Below are positions 7,584-13,757 of a stretch of DNA of 19,540 nucleotides, piece by piece (within the stretch, counting starts at the first letter, position 1; each line of letters opens with the position of its first letter). The position numbers and the translations under genes are program-made. The stretch is from Clostridia bacterium. Lineage in GTDB: Bacteria; Bacillota; Clostridia; Oscillospirales; Acutalibacteraceae. The stretch covers positions 1 to 19,540 of the forward strand of contig JAILDS010000015.1 in the NCBI GenBank assembly GCA_024689165.1. Direction: 5' to 3'. The notes below the pieces were generated by a model. That model searched no databases and had not been told where the DNA came from. It saw only the letters and a list, made by a program, of their open reading frames with translations.

Positions 7584-7592
7584 TGGTAATAT
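7584..7592 (+). promoter_or_regulatory. Possible extended -10 promoter for the 40-residue ORF
   Basis: TGGTAATAT matches an extended -10 element (TGn followed by TAATAT, 5/6 to TATAAT). It lies in an AT-rich stretch about 40 bases upstream of the small ORF. No convincing -35 is found at 16-18 bp; a TTGGAC at 7569-7574 is only 12 bp away. Transcription could instead arrive by read-through from the phosphoesterase operon, since no terminator is visible after 7490. Confidence 0.35.
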
Positions 7593-7634
7593 CGCCAATG
7601 TCAAAGCTTTTTATCATTCGGAGGAAGAAAAGAT

Positions 7635-7757
7635 ATGTTCGAGATCATCATTGCGAATTTTTCCGCGTCCATCGATTTTGTAAAAAGCCTTTTCGAAGGG
7701 CTGCTTGACCTGTTCAATTTCATCAAGACGGTCGAACCCGAAGATCTCGCAGAGTAA
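7635..7757 (+). CDS. Small acidic amphipathic 40-residue peptide, unknown function
   Basis: The ORF of 41 codons starts at ATG 7635, with GGAGGA (7620-7625) 9 bases upstream, one of the best ribosome sites in the window. It ends at TAA 7757, 20 bases before a terminator. The peptide begins MFEIIIANFSASIDFVKSLF and continues with a Leu/Phe-rich segment and an acidic tail (EPEDLAE). Hydrophobic residues (Phe, Ile, Leu) recur every three to four positions across residues 2-30, interspersed with Glu, Asp and two Lys, giving net charge of about -6. That pattern fits an amphipathic helix that binds membranes or self-associates. It lacks a classical signal peptide, double-glycine leader, Cys pairs or zinc motif. 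I do not recognise a family. A small membrane-associated or regulatory peptide, a phenol-soluble-modulin-like peptide and a leaderless bacteriocin are all conceivable. Signals for expression are strong; function is open. Confidence 0.65.
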   Translation: MFEIIIANFSASIDFVKSLFEGLLDLFNFIKTVEPEDLAE

Positions 7758-7777
7758 CGGGGGCGCCCGCCTTTTTC

Positions 7778-7798
7778 CGCCCGGAACGGGCGTTTTTT
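7778..7798 (+). terminator. Rho-independent terminator after the small ORF
   Basis: A 6-bp GC-only stem (CGCCCG, 7778-7783, with CGGGCG, 7787-7792) with a GAA loop is followed by six Ts. It lies 20 bases after the stop of the 40-residue ORF and before the rpsU promoter. A separate GGGCGCCC palindrome at 7761-7768 followed by TTTTT may add a second weak stop. Confidence 0.85.
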
Positions 7799-7859
7799 GT
7801 TTCTTGCCATAATGCACATTTATTTTTTGAAAAAAGTCTGATAATTGACATTTTTTGCA

Positions 7860-7888
7860 TTGACTTTGACTTTTTTAATGGATATAAT
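7860..7888 (+). promoter_or_regulatory. Strong sigma-A-type promoter of rpsU
   Basis: TTGACT (7860-7865, 5/6) and a perfect TATAAT (7883-7888) are separated by 17 bp. This is the closest match to consensus in the window, as expected for a ribosomal protein gene. Further TTGAC-like hexamers at 7845-7850 and 7866-7871 are not correctly spaced from this -10. Confidence 0.85.
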
Positions 7889-7932
7889 ACACTTCAACCT
7901 TTTTAGAGGCGCCACGGAAGGAGGGGATATTG

Positions 7933-8109
7933 ATGAGCGAGATAAAGGTCAAGGAGAACGAGTCGCTCGACAGCGCACTCAGGCGTTTCAAGCGCCAGAC
8001 TTCGCGTGACGGTGTTATTCAGGAAGTTCGTAAAAGAGAGCATTACGAAAAGCCCTCCGTTAAGAAAAAAAAGAAGTCCGAAGCAGCTCGGAAGCGTAAA
8101 TACAAATAA
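7933..8109 (+). CDS. rpsU: 30S ribosomal protein S21
   Basis: The 58-residue, highly basic protein begins MSEIKVKENESLDSALRRFK and ends in a Lys/Arg-rich tail (KKKKKSEAARKRKYK). It has the typical S21 length and the conserved E-S-L-D-x-A-L-R-R-F-K-R core. S21 binds the 30S platform near the Shine-Dalgarno helix and assists initiation. AAGGAGG (7918-7924) lies 8 bases before the ATG. The gene has its own near-consensus promoter and its own terminator, so it looks monocistronic, separate from the peptidase-efp genes that follow. Confidence 0.95.
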   Translation: MSEIKVKENESLDSALRRFKRQTSRDGVIQEVRKREHYEKPSVKKKKKSEAARKRKYK

Positions 8110-8122
8110 GCCTTTTGATACG

Positions 8123-8155
8123 ACCGGGTCATGTAACGACCCGGTTTTATCTTTT
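8123..8155 (+). terminator. Rho-independent terminator of rpsU
   Basis: A perfect 8-bp stem (ACCGGGTC 8123-8130 with GACCCGGT 8138-8145) and a 7-base loop are followed by a T-rich run (TTTATCTTTTT). It lies 13 bases after the rpsU stop. Confidence 0.9.
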
Positions 8156-8160
8156 TGCCG

Positions 8161-8190
8161 GCTCCGGCGTCCGCGCGGACGGTCCGGAGC
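8161..8190 (+). other. Long leader hairpin upstream of the M24 peptidase gene
   Basis: GCTCCGG (8161-8167) pairs with CCGGAGC (8184-8190). An inner perfect 6-bp stem CGTCCG/CGGACG (8168-8173 with 8176-8181) is separated from the outer stem only by a 2-base bulge (8182-8183). No T-run follows, so it is not a terminator. It sits 12 bases before the GGGGGGAA ribosome site of the peptidase gene. It may be an RNA-stabilising or processing hairpin, or a protein-binding site; no function can be assigned. Confidence 0.6.
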
Positions 8191-8215
8191 TGCAGTCCGG
8201 TCGGGGGGAACGGAA

Positions 8216-9265
8216 ATGAATTTGGAAAAATTAAGGACCTCTCTTGCGGAAGACGAGGGCGCACTCGTCTTTTCCGCGGAAAACAGGTTCTATTTCACGG
8301 GATTTGAGTCCTCGGACGGGTATCTGCTCGTCAAAAAGGACGACGCGGTCTTTCTGACCGACAGCCGTTATACCGAAGACGCCGGGTACGTCATAAAAGA
8401 GTGCCGCGTAGAGGACGGAGGGGATTATTTCGGCAGGATCCGCGATTTCTTCTCCGGCAAACGCGTTCTGATCGAGGCGTCCTCTCTTTCCGTCGGCTCC
8501 CTCCGTGAGCTTGAGGAAAAAACGGGGCTCGGCTTCGATTCGTCCGACAGGCTTGACGGTATTTGCCGGGAGATACGGCGCAGCAAGACCGGAGGCGAGG
8601 TCAACGCCATGCTCGCCGCGCAGAGGATCGCCGAAAAGGCTCTCGACCACGTTCTGGGCTTCATCCGCCCCGGGCTTACCGAAAAGCAGGTCGCGCTCGA
8701 GCTCGACACGTATATGCTCTCGCACGGCGCCGAGGCGCTGTCCTTCCAGACCATCTGCGTCAGCGGAAAGAATTCCTCGAAGCCGCACGGCGTTCCGTCC
8801 GACGCGCCGCTTGAGATGAACGCCTTTCTCACGATGGATTTCGGCGCGGTGTACGGCGGCAGGCATTCCGACATGACAAGGACCGTCGTTCTCGGCAAAG
8901 CGGACGACGAGATGAAGACCGTTTACGGCGTCGTCCGCGACGCTCAGGCTGCGGGCATTGAATTCCTCGCTCCGGGGAAGTCCTGCCGGGACGCGGACGC
9001 CGCGGCGCGCACGGTCATTGAAAAGGCGGGCTACGGCAAATATTTCGGGCACGGGACCGGGCACGGCGTCGGAGCTGAGATCCATGAAGAGCCGAGGCTC
9101 AGCCCGAAGTCCGAAGCCGTTCTCCGTGCCGGCGACGTCGTTACCGTCGAGCCGGGCATATACCTTCCCGGCAGGTTCGGCGTCAGGATCGAGGACATGC
9201 TGGTCATAACAGAGTCCGGCTCGATAGACCTTACGACGGCCGACAGGCGGCTCATCGAGCTGTAA
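8216..9265 (+). CDS. M24-family Xaa-Pro aminopeptidase
   Basis: The 349-residue cytoplasmic metallopeptidase should remove N-terminal residues that precede proline. Residues 1-120 form the creatinase/prolidase N-terminal domain. The pita-bread catalytic domain carries the five metal ligands: Asp208 and Asp219 (in MDFGAVYGGRHSDMTRT), His283 (GTGHGVG), Glu312 (VEPGIY) and Glu326 (RIEDM). The start at ATG 8216 is supported by GGGGGGAA (8203-8210). The frame stays open further upstream, but that stretch would overlap rpsU and its terminator. It lies directly before efp, as does the Xaa-Pro peptidase gene yqhT in Bacillus subtilis. PepP-like aminopeptidase versus PepQ-like dipeptidase cannot be settled here; length and context favour the aminopeptidase. 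Confidence 0.93.
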   Translation: MNLEKLRTSLAEDEGALVFSAENRFYFTGFESSDGYLLVKKDDAVFLTDSRYTEDAGYVIKECRVEDGGDYFGRIRDFFSGKRVLIEASSLSVGSLRELEEKTGLGFDSSDRLDGICREIRRSKTGGEVNAMLAAQRIAEKALDHVLGFIRPGLTEKQVALELDTYMLSHGAEALSFQTICVSGKNSSKPHGVPSDAPLEMNAFLTMDFGAVYGGRHSDMTRTVVLGKADDEMKTVYGVVRDAQAAGIEFLAPGKSCRDADAAARTVIEKAGYGKYFGHGTGHGVGAEIHEEPRLSPKSEAVLRAGDVVTVEPGIYLPGRFGVRIEDMLVITESGSIDLTTADRRLIEL

Positions 9266-9273
9266 TTTCCCTC

Positions 9274-9302
9274 TTGCAAAAGGCACAGTGATGGTTTATA
9301 CT
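9274..9302 (+). promoter_or_regulatory. Promoter of efp
   Basis: TTGCAA (9274-9279, 4/6) and TATACT (9297-9302, 5/6) are separated by 17 bp, just downstream of the peptidase stop. The resulting leader of about 45 bases contains a 7-bp hairpin (9317-9323 with 9330-9336, one G-U pair) ending 2 bases before the GAAAGGG ribosome site. It might modulate initiation, but this is conjecture. Confidence 0.65.
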
Positions 9303-9354
9303 TATTAAAACAATAAGGGCGGACTTCGCTTCGCCCGTGAAAGGGTAGATTGAT

Positions 9355-9918
9355 ATGGTTTCAGCAGGCGATTTCAGAAACGGCGTAACGTTTGAGATGG
9401 ACGGCGACGTCTGGCAGATCATCGAATTCCAGCACGTCAAGCCCGGCAAGGGCGCTGCGTTCGTGCGCACGAAGATCAGGAACGTCATTTCGAGCGCGGT
9501 CGTGGAAAAGACCTTCAACCCGACCGATAAATTCCCCACCGCTTACATCGAGCGCAAGGAGATGGCTTATTCCTACTCCGACGGGGACCTCTACTATTTC
9601 CTCGACCCCGAGAGCTATGAGATGGTGCCCATCAGCTCCTCCGAGCTGCCCGACGCGTTCAGGTTCGTCAAGGAAGAGGACGTCTGCCGTATCCTTTCCT
9701 ATAAGGGCAAGGTCTTCGGCGTCGAGGCTCCCAACTTCGTCAACCTTACCGTCACCAAGACGGAGCCCGGCTTTGCCGGCAACACCGCCACCAATACCCT
9801 CAAGCCCGCGACCCTCGAGACCGGCGCCGAAGTAAGGGTCCCGCTTTTCATCAACGAGGGTGAGAAGATCCAGATCGACACGAGGGACGGTTCCTATATC
9901 GGCAGGGCCAAGGACTGA
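9355..9918 (+). CDS. efp: Translation elongation factor P
   Basis: The 187-residue protein has the standard three-domain EF-P length. It binds between the P and E sites and relieves ribosome stalling on polyproline. The tip of domain I reads HVKPGKGAAF, placing the modifiable lysine at position 32. The PGKGAA loop is the Bacillus-type version, where Lys32 is modified with 5-aminopentanol, rather than the EpmA-lysylated Escherichia type; that modification is family knowledge and not visible here. Later hallmarks include YSYSDGDLYYFLD and the C-terminal EGEKIQIDTRDGSYIGRA. It has its own promoter, and the acidic zinc-ribbon gene follows 38 bases later, probably on the same transcript. Confidence 0.97.
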   Translation: MVSAGDFRNGVTFEMDGDVWQIIEFQHVKPGKGAAFVRTKIRNVISSAVVEKTFNPTDKFPTAYIERKEMAYSYSDGDLYYFLDPESYEMVPISSSELPDAFRFVKEEDVCRILSYKGKVFGVEAPNFVNLTVTKTEPGFAGNTATNTLKPATLETGAEVRVPLFINEGEKIQIDTRDGSYIGRAKD

Positions 9919-9956
9919 GCCGGGATTTTATCAGTACACGCTGAGGAGGCAGTACC

Positions 9957-10406
9957 ATGGAGTTTGAAAAGAAGATCGCGTACATCAAGGGTCTTATCGA
10001 CGGAATCGGGCTCGACGAATCAAAGCCCGAGAGCAGGGTCATCTCCGCCATAGTCGACGCGCTCGAGTGCGCCGCCGAAGAGCTCAAGGACGTCAACGAC
10101 CACGTCGACATGGTCGATTCCGACCTTGCGGAGCTTGAGGACTGGGCGGACGACGCGGACGAAAGCATCGACGCGCTTTTCGACGAGTATGCGGACGGTG
10201 AGTACGACGGCTACGATGATTTCGACGACGGGGATGAAGAGCTTTACGAGTGCTACTGTCCGAACTGCCGCAACTACATCTGCTTCGATTACGACGACGT
10301 TGAGGACGATCTCTCGCTGACCTGCCCCTACTGCGGCAAAAAGATAGAGAATCCGTTCGAGGACGACGGCTCAGGCGACGACGCCGACGAGGACGACGAG
10401 GACTGA
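9957..10406 (+). CDS. Acidic zinc-ribbon protein, CD1247 N-terminal domain type
   Basis: The 149-residue protein has an N-terminal helical part (1-65, MEFEKKIAYIKGLIDGIGLD onward), an extremely acidic middle (66-96), and a zinc ribbon with Cys pairs at 101/104 (CPNC) and 123/126 (CPYC), plus extra Cys at 99 and 109. The tail is again Asp/Glu-rich. It matches my recollection of the clostridial family named after C. difficile CD1247, which often lies beside efp. A strong GAGGAGG site (about 9943-9949) precedes the ATG, and trpS begins 8 bases after its stop. Function is unknown. The acidity and ribbon suggest binding to a basic protein or to RNA-associated machinery, possibly in translation given efp and trpS on either side, but that is inference. 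Confidence 0.75.
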   Translation: MEFEKKIAYIKGLIDGIGLDESKPESRVISAIVDALECAAEELKDVNDHVDMVDSDLAELEDWADDADESIDALFDEYADGEYDGYDDFDDGDEELYECYCPNCRNYICFDYDDVEDDLSLTCPYCGKKIENPFEDDGSGDDADEDDED

Positions 10407-10414
10407 GCCGCCGG

Positions 10415-11419
10415 ATGGATGAACGTAAGAGGGTCTTAAGCCTTATACAGCCCTCCGGTGTGCCGACGATAGGCAACTATCTCGGCGCGTTCAAAAACTG
10501 GAGAGCCATGCAGGAGAATTACGACTGCCTTTTCGGTGCTGCGGATCTCCACGCGATAACGGTCAGAACCGAACCGAAAACGCTGCGTGAAAACACGCGG
10601 TCGATTTTCGCGTTGCTCCTCGCGGTCGGCATAGACCCTGAAAAGAGCGTTGTTTTCGTTCAGTCCCGCGTGCCGGAGCACGCGCAGCTCGCGTGGCTGC
10701 TCAACTGCTGCACGCAGTTCGGCGAGGCTGCGAGGATGACCCAGTTCAAGGACAAGAGCGCGACCCATGCCGACAACATCAACGTCGGCCTGTTTGCGTA
10801 CCCTACGCTGATGGCTGCGGACATACTCCTTTATCAGGCGGATTACGTTCCCGTCGGGCAGGATCAGAAACAGCACCTTGAGCTGACCAGGACCATAGCG
10901 GAGAGGTTCAATTTTTCCTACGGAGAGACTTTCACCGTCCCGGAGCCGTTCATCGGCAAGTCCGGCGCGCGTATAATGTCCCTTCAGGAGCCGTCGAAAA
11001 AGATGAGCAAGTCCGACTTGAACACAAAGGCTTTCATCTCCATGCTCGACGAACCCTCCGTTATTACAAAAAAGATCAAGTCCGCCGTGACCGACAGCGA
11101 AGCGAAGGTCCGCTTCGCCCCCGGTAAAGACGGCGTGAACAACCTCATGGACATCTATTCCTGCTGTACCGGGAAAGACTATGAGGCGATCGAGCGCGAG
11201 TTCGACGGCCACGGCTACGGCGACTTCAAAAACGCCGTCGCCGAGGCGCTCGTCTCGGAGCTCGGGCCCGTGCAGGGCGAGTATAAACGGCTCATTTCCG
11301 ACAAGGCGTATATCGACTCGAGAGCGGCGGAAGGCTCGCGGACCGCGGAGCTGTTCGCCCGCAGGACTCTCGCAAAAGCAATGCGCAAAATGGGGTTCTA
11401 CGACCCCGACGGGCGATGA
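10415..11419 (+). CDS. trpS: Tryptophanyl-tRNA synthetase
   Basis: The 334-residue class Ic synthetase charges tRNA-Trp. The HIGH-type signature appears as PTIGNYLG (17-24). The family blocks GEAARMTQFKDK (103-114) and QADYVPVGQDQKQHLELTR (141-159) follow, and KMSKS is at 196-200. The length is normal for the bacterial enzyme. There is no good Shine-Dalgarno sequence within 10 bases of ATG 10415, so initiation may depend on coupling to the zinc-ribbon gene ending 8 bases upstream. Its stop overlaps the next ATG in an ATGA at 11416-11419. No T-box leader is present, and there is no room for one. Confidence 0.97.
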   Translation: MDERKRVLSLIQPSGVPTIGNYLGAFKNWRAMQENYDCLFGAADLHAITVRTEPKTLRENTRSIFALLLAVGIDPEKSVVFVQSRVPEHAQLAWLLNCCTQFGEAARMTQFKDKSATHADNINVGLFAYPTLMAADILLYQADYVPVGQDQKQHLELTRTIAERFNFSYGETFTVPEPFIGKSGARIMSLQEPSKKMSKSDLNTKAFISMLDEPSVITKKIKSAVTDSEAKVRFAPGKDGVNNLMDIYSCCTGKDYEAIEREFDGHGYGDFKNAVAEALVSELGPVQGEYKRLISDKAYIDSRAAEGSRTAELFARRTLAKAMRKMGFYDPDGR

Positions 11420-11970
11420 GGGTCATCACCGGGGCCGCGAGGGGGCGCAGACTCGTCACCCTTGAAGGCGAGGAGGTCCGTCCCACGACCGAAAAGGTCA
11501 AGGAGGCCGTTTTCAGCGCGATACAGTTCGAGCTTGAGGGCCGCCGGTTCCTCGACCTGTTCGCCGGCAGCGGACAGATGGGGATCGAGGCGCTCAGCAG
11601 GGGCGCCGCCGACTGCGTATTCGTGGATTTTTCACGGCAGGCGGTCGGGATCATCGAAGAGAACCTGCGCCATACGGGGCTTGAGGACCGCGCGTCAGTC
11701 CTCAACGCCGACGCGGCGAAGTTCATCAGGAACACTGCAGAGACCTTCGACGTGGTGTTCATCGACCCGCCTTACGGCAAAAACCTTGTCGGCGCCGTGC
11801 TTCCCGATGCGGTCGATCATACTAAAAAAACGGGAGTCATAGTCTGCGAGACCGAATCCGGCGCTGAGCTCCCGGAGACCGTCGGCTGTTTCGTGCGCGA
11901 CCGGGTGAAGAAATACGGCAAAACCGGCGTCGTCATCTACCGCGTAAAGACGGAGTCGGAGGAAACGTGA
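11416..11970 (+). CDS. rsmD: 16S rRNA (guanine966-N2)-methyltransferase
   Basis: The 184-residue Rossmann-fold methyltransferase shows the SAM loop DLFAGSGQMGIEALSRGA (47-64), the N-terminal RPTTEKVKEAVF signature (22-33) and the catalytic DPPY (117-120). The expected product is N2-methylation of G966 in 16S rRNA. The family usually reads FAGSGxLGxEALSRGA; here Gln-Met replaces the usual residues, a mild variation. Overlap with trpS by 4 bases and with coaD by 1 base implies translational coupling. The rsmD-coaD pair is a widely conserved neighbourhood in Firmicutes. Confidence 0.95.
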   Translation: MRVITGAARGRRLVTLEGEEVRPTTEKVKEAVFSAIQFELEGRRFLDLFAGSGQMGIEALSRGAADCVFVDFSRQAVGIIEENLRHTGLEDRASVLNADAAKFIRNTAETFDVVFIDPPYGKNLVGAVLPDAVDHTKKTGVIVCETESGAELPETVGCFVRDRVKKYGKTGVVIYRVKTESEET

Positions 11971-12470
11971 TGCGTATAGCCGTTTGCCCCGGGTCGTTCG
12001 ACCCGATCACCCTGGGCCACGTCGACGTCATAAGCCGCGCGGCGGCGATGTTCGACGAGGTAATAGTGCTGGTGATGCACAATTCGCGCAAGGGCGGGGG
12101 AATGTTCTCTATCGAAGAGCGCATGGAGCTTGCCCGCCGCTCGGTCAGTTCCCTCGGCAACGCGCGCGTGGACAGTCACGACGGGCTGCTCGCGGATTAC
12201 GTCGTGGCGCACGGCGTACAGGCGATAGTCAAGGGGCTGCGCGCGATGAGCGACTTTGAAAACGAGTTCCAGCAGGCGCTCGCGAACAGGACCCTCGCTC
12301 CGCAGGTGGAGACGATGTTCATGGTCTCCCGCACTGACTACATGTATCTGAGTTCATCGGTAGTCAAAGAGATCGCCTCTTTCGGCGGGGATATATCCCC
12401 GTTCGTACCTGCCGAAATACTGCCCTTTGTAACAAAGCGGGCTTTGAATATAGAAAAGGATGTGACCTGA
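11970..12470 (+). CDS. coaD: Phosphopantetheine adenylyltransferase
   Basis: The 166-residue nucleotidyltransferase transfers AMP from ATP to 4'-phosphopantetheine, the penultimate step of coenzyme A synthesis. It shows GSFDPITLGH (8-17, containing the T-x-G-H nucleotide motif), KGLRAMSDFENEFQ (88-101) and the SSSVVKE motif (128-134). GGAGG (11958-11962) lies 7 bases before ATG 11970. A GTG three bases earlier is also in frame but too close to that site. The TGATG junction with rsmD shares one base. Confidence 0.97.
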   Translation: MRIAVCPGSFDPITLGHVDVISRAAAMFDEVIVLVMHNSRKGGGMFSIEERMELARRSVSSLGNARVDSHDGLLADYVVAHGVQAIVKGLRAMSDFENEFQQALANRTLAPQVETMFMVSRTDYMYLSSSVVKEIASFGGDISPFVPAEILPFVTKRALNIEKDVT

Positions 12471-12471
12471 A

Positions 12472-13065
12472 ATGGACAATTCGACCGGCAACTATCAGGA
12501 GTATATCAACCGCATTCGCGAGATACTCTCCGATTCCAAGTCGGCTCTTTTCAGCGGCGGCAGGGTCGCCGTCGATCCCGAGGAGATCAGAGAGCTTCTC
12601 AACGGCGTTGAAGCTTCTCTGCCCAAGGAGCTCAAGACCGCCCGTATCGTCGCCACCGACCGCAAGAAGATCTACGACGAGGCGCACAGGAACGCCGAGA
12701 CGATCCTTGCAGAGGCGCGCAATGAGGCAAAGAGCCTTGTCGAGCAGGACGCCATCGTCGTAGAGGCGAAGGCGCGCGCTTCCGAGATCGTCACGCAGGC
12801 GAACGCGCAGGCGGACGAGATCCTCGGCGAAGCGAGGGAGCAGGCCGGGGTGGTCGAGCGCCAGGGCGAGGACTACAGGGTCCAGATAATGAACGCCGCG
12901 AACGACTATTTTATTTCGAAGCTCAAGGAGCTGTCCGGCGTGCTTTCCCAGACGCGCGATTACGCCGAGAGCGTGCTCGCACAGACCGGCGCCTACACCG
13001 AAAAGCTCAACAACATGCTCGCTGGCAGCAGCGCGCAGGCCAGATCCGACGGCGAAGAGTATTGA
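12472..13065 (+). CDS. Coiled-coil protein, ATP-synthase-b / V-ATPase-H-like, function unknown
   Basis: The 197-residue soluble protein has no signal peptide or membrane segment. Residues about 45-160 form long helices rich in Ala, Glu, Arg, Lys and Gln (for example AHRNAETILAEARNEAKSL) with heptad-like spacing, resembling the stalk helices of ATP synthase subunit b / V-ATPase subunit H and DivIVA-like proteins. The N-terminal 30 residues (NYQEYINRIREILSDSKSAL) look like a short helical docking segment. Automated annotation may call such genes 'ATPase', but no nucleotide-binding motif is visible. It starts 1 base after the coaD stop and overlaps the pseudouridine synthase start (TGATG). A structural or divisome/envelope scaffold role is possible but unproven. 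Confidence 0.8.
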   Translation: MDNSTGNYQEYINRIREILSDSKSALFSGGRVAVDPEEIRELLNGVEASLPKELKTARIVATDRKKIYDEAHRNAETILAEARNEAKSLVEQDAIVVEAKARASEIVTQANAQADEILGEAREQAGVVERQGEDYRVQIMNAANDYFISKLKELSGVLSQTRDYAESVLAQTGAYTEKLNNMLAGSSAQARSDGEEY

Positions 13066-13757
13066 TGCTTCGCCTTGACGCTTTTGTCGCCAAAGCTGCA
13101 GCTCTGACCCGCAGCGAGGCGCAGCGTCACATCAGGCGCGGCGAGGTCTGCGTCGCCGGCATCCCGGTCAAAGACCCGTCTCATAAAATCAACGACGCCG
13201 ACGAGGTAACACTTGCCGGTGCGTTGTTGTTTTATTCCGAGTTTGTTTACCTGATGATGAACAAGCCCGCAGGAGTGGTCTGCGCCAATTCCGACGCGAG
13301 GGACGGTACCGTTTTCGACCTGATCGATGAAAAATACCGCAGGCGAAAACTCCACACCGTCGGGCGGCTCGACCGCGATACGACCGGCCTTCTTCTGCTG
13401 ACCGACGACGGCGATTTTACGCACAGGGTCGCGTCGCCGTCCTCCCGGATAGAGAAGCGGTATCTCGCCGGGACGGACGTCGGGCTCGGCGACGGGGATG
13501 TCGAAAAGATCGAAGACGGCCTTACGCTCGACGGCAGAAAGCTGTCCGGCACGCGTGTTGAACGCGTGGGGGATAATACGTACGTCGTCACTGTCTTCGA
13601 GGGAAGATACCATGAGGTCAAGCGGATCTTTTCCGCGTTCGGGTCTGCGGTGACCTCGCTCAAAAGGCTCTCGATCGGTCATCTCGAGCTCGACCCCGGT
13701 CTCGCGCCGGGCAGCTTTCGGGAACTGACCGCGGAGGAAAGGGAGAAGATATTATGA
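13065..13757 (+). CDS. RsuA/RluB-family rRNA pseudouridine synthase
   Basis: The 230-residue enzyme isomerises a specific rRNA uridine to pseudouridine. Residues 1-50 are an S4 RNA-binding domain (LRLDAFVAKAAALTRSEAQR). The catalytic domain holds GRLDRDTTGLLLLTDDG, with the nucleophile at Asp103, and later EGRYHEVKRIFSAFG. Length and the single S4 domain suit RsuA (16S U516) or RluB (23S U2605); the target cannot be chosen from sequence alone. ATG 13065 shares bases with the upstream stop; a TTG one codon earlier is also in frame. Its own stop overlaps the next ATG in ATGA. Confidence 0.93.
   Translation: MLRLDAFVAKAAALTRSEAQRHIRRGEVCVAGIPVKDPSHKINDADEVTLAGALLFYSEFVYLMMNKPAGVVCANSDARDGTVFDLIDEKYRRRKLHTVGRLDRDTTGLLLLTDDGDFTHRVASPSSRIEKRYLAGTDVGLGDGDVEKIEDGLTLDGRKLSGTRVERVGDNTYVVTVFEGRYHEVKRIFSAFGSAVTSLKRLSIGHLELDPGLAPGSFRELTAEEREKIL

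Noticed and set aside
8006..8215. N-terminal extension of the M24 peptidase frame
   Set aside because: It overlaps rpsU and its terminator; ATG 8216 has a strong ribosome site and gives the normal family length.
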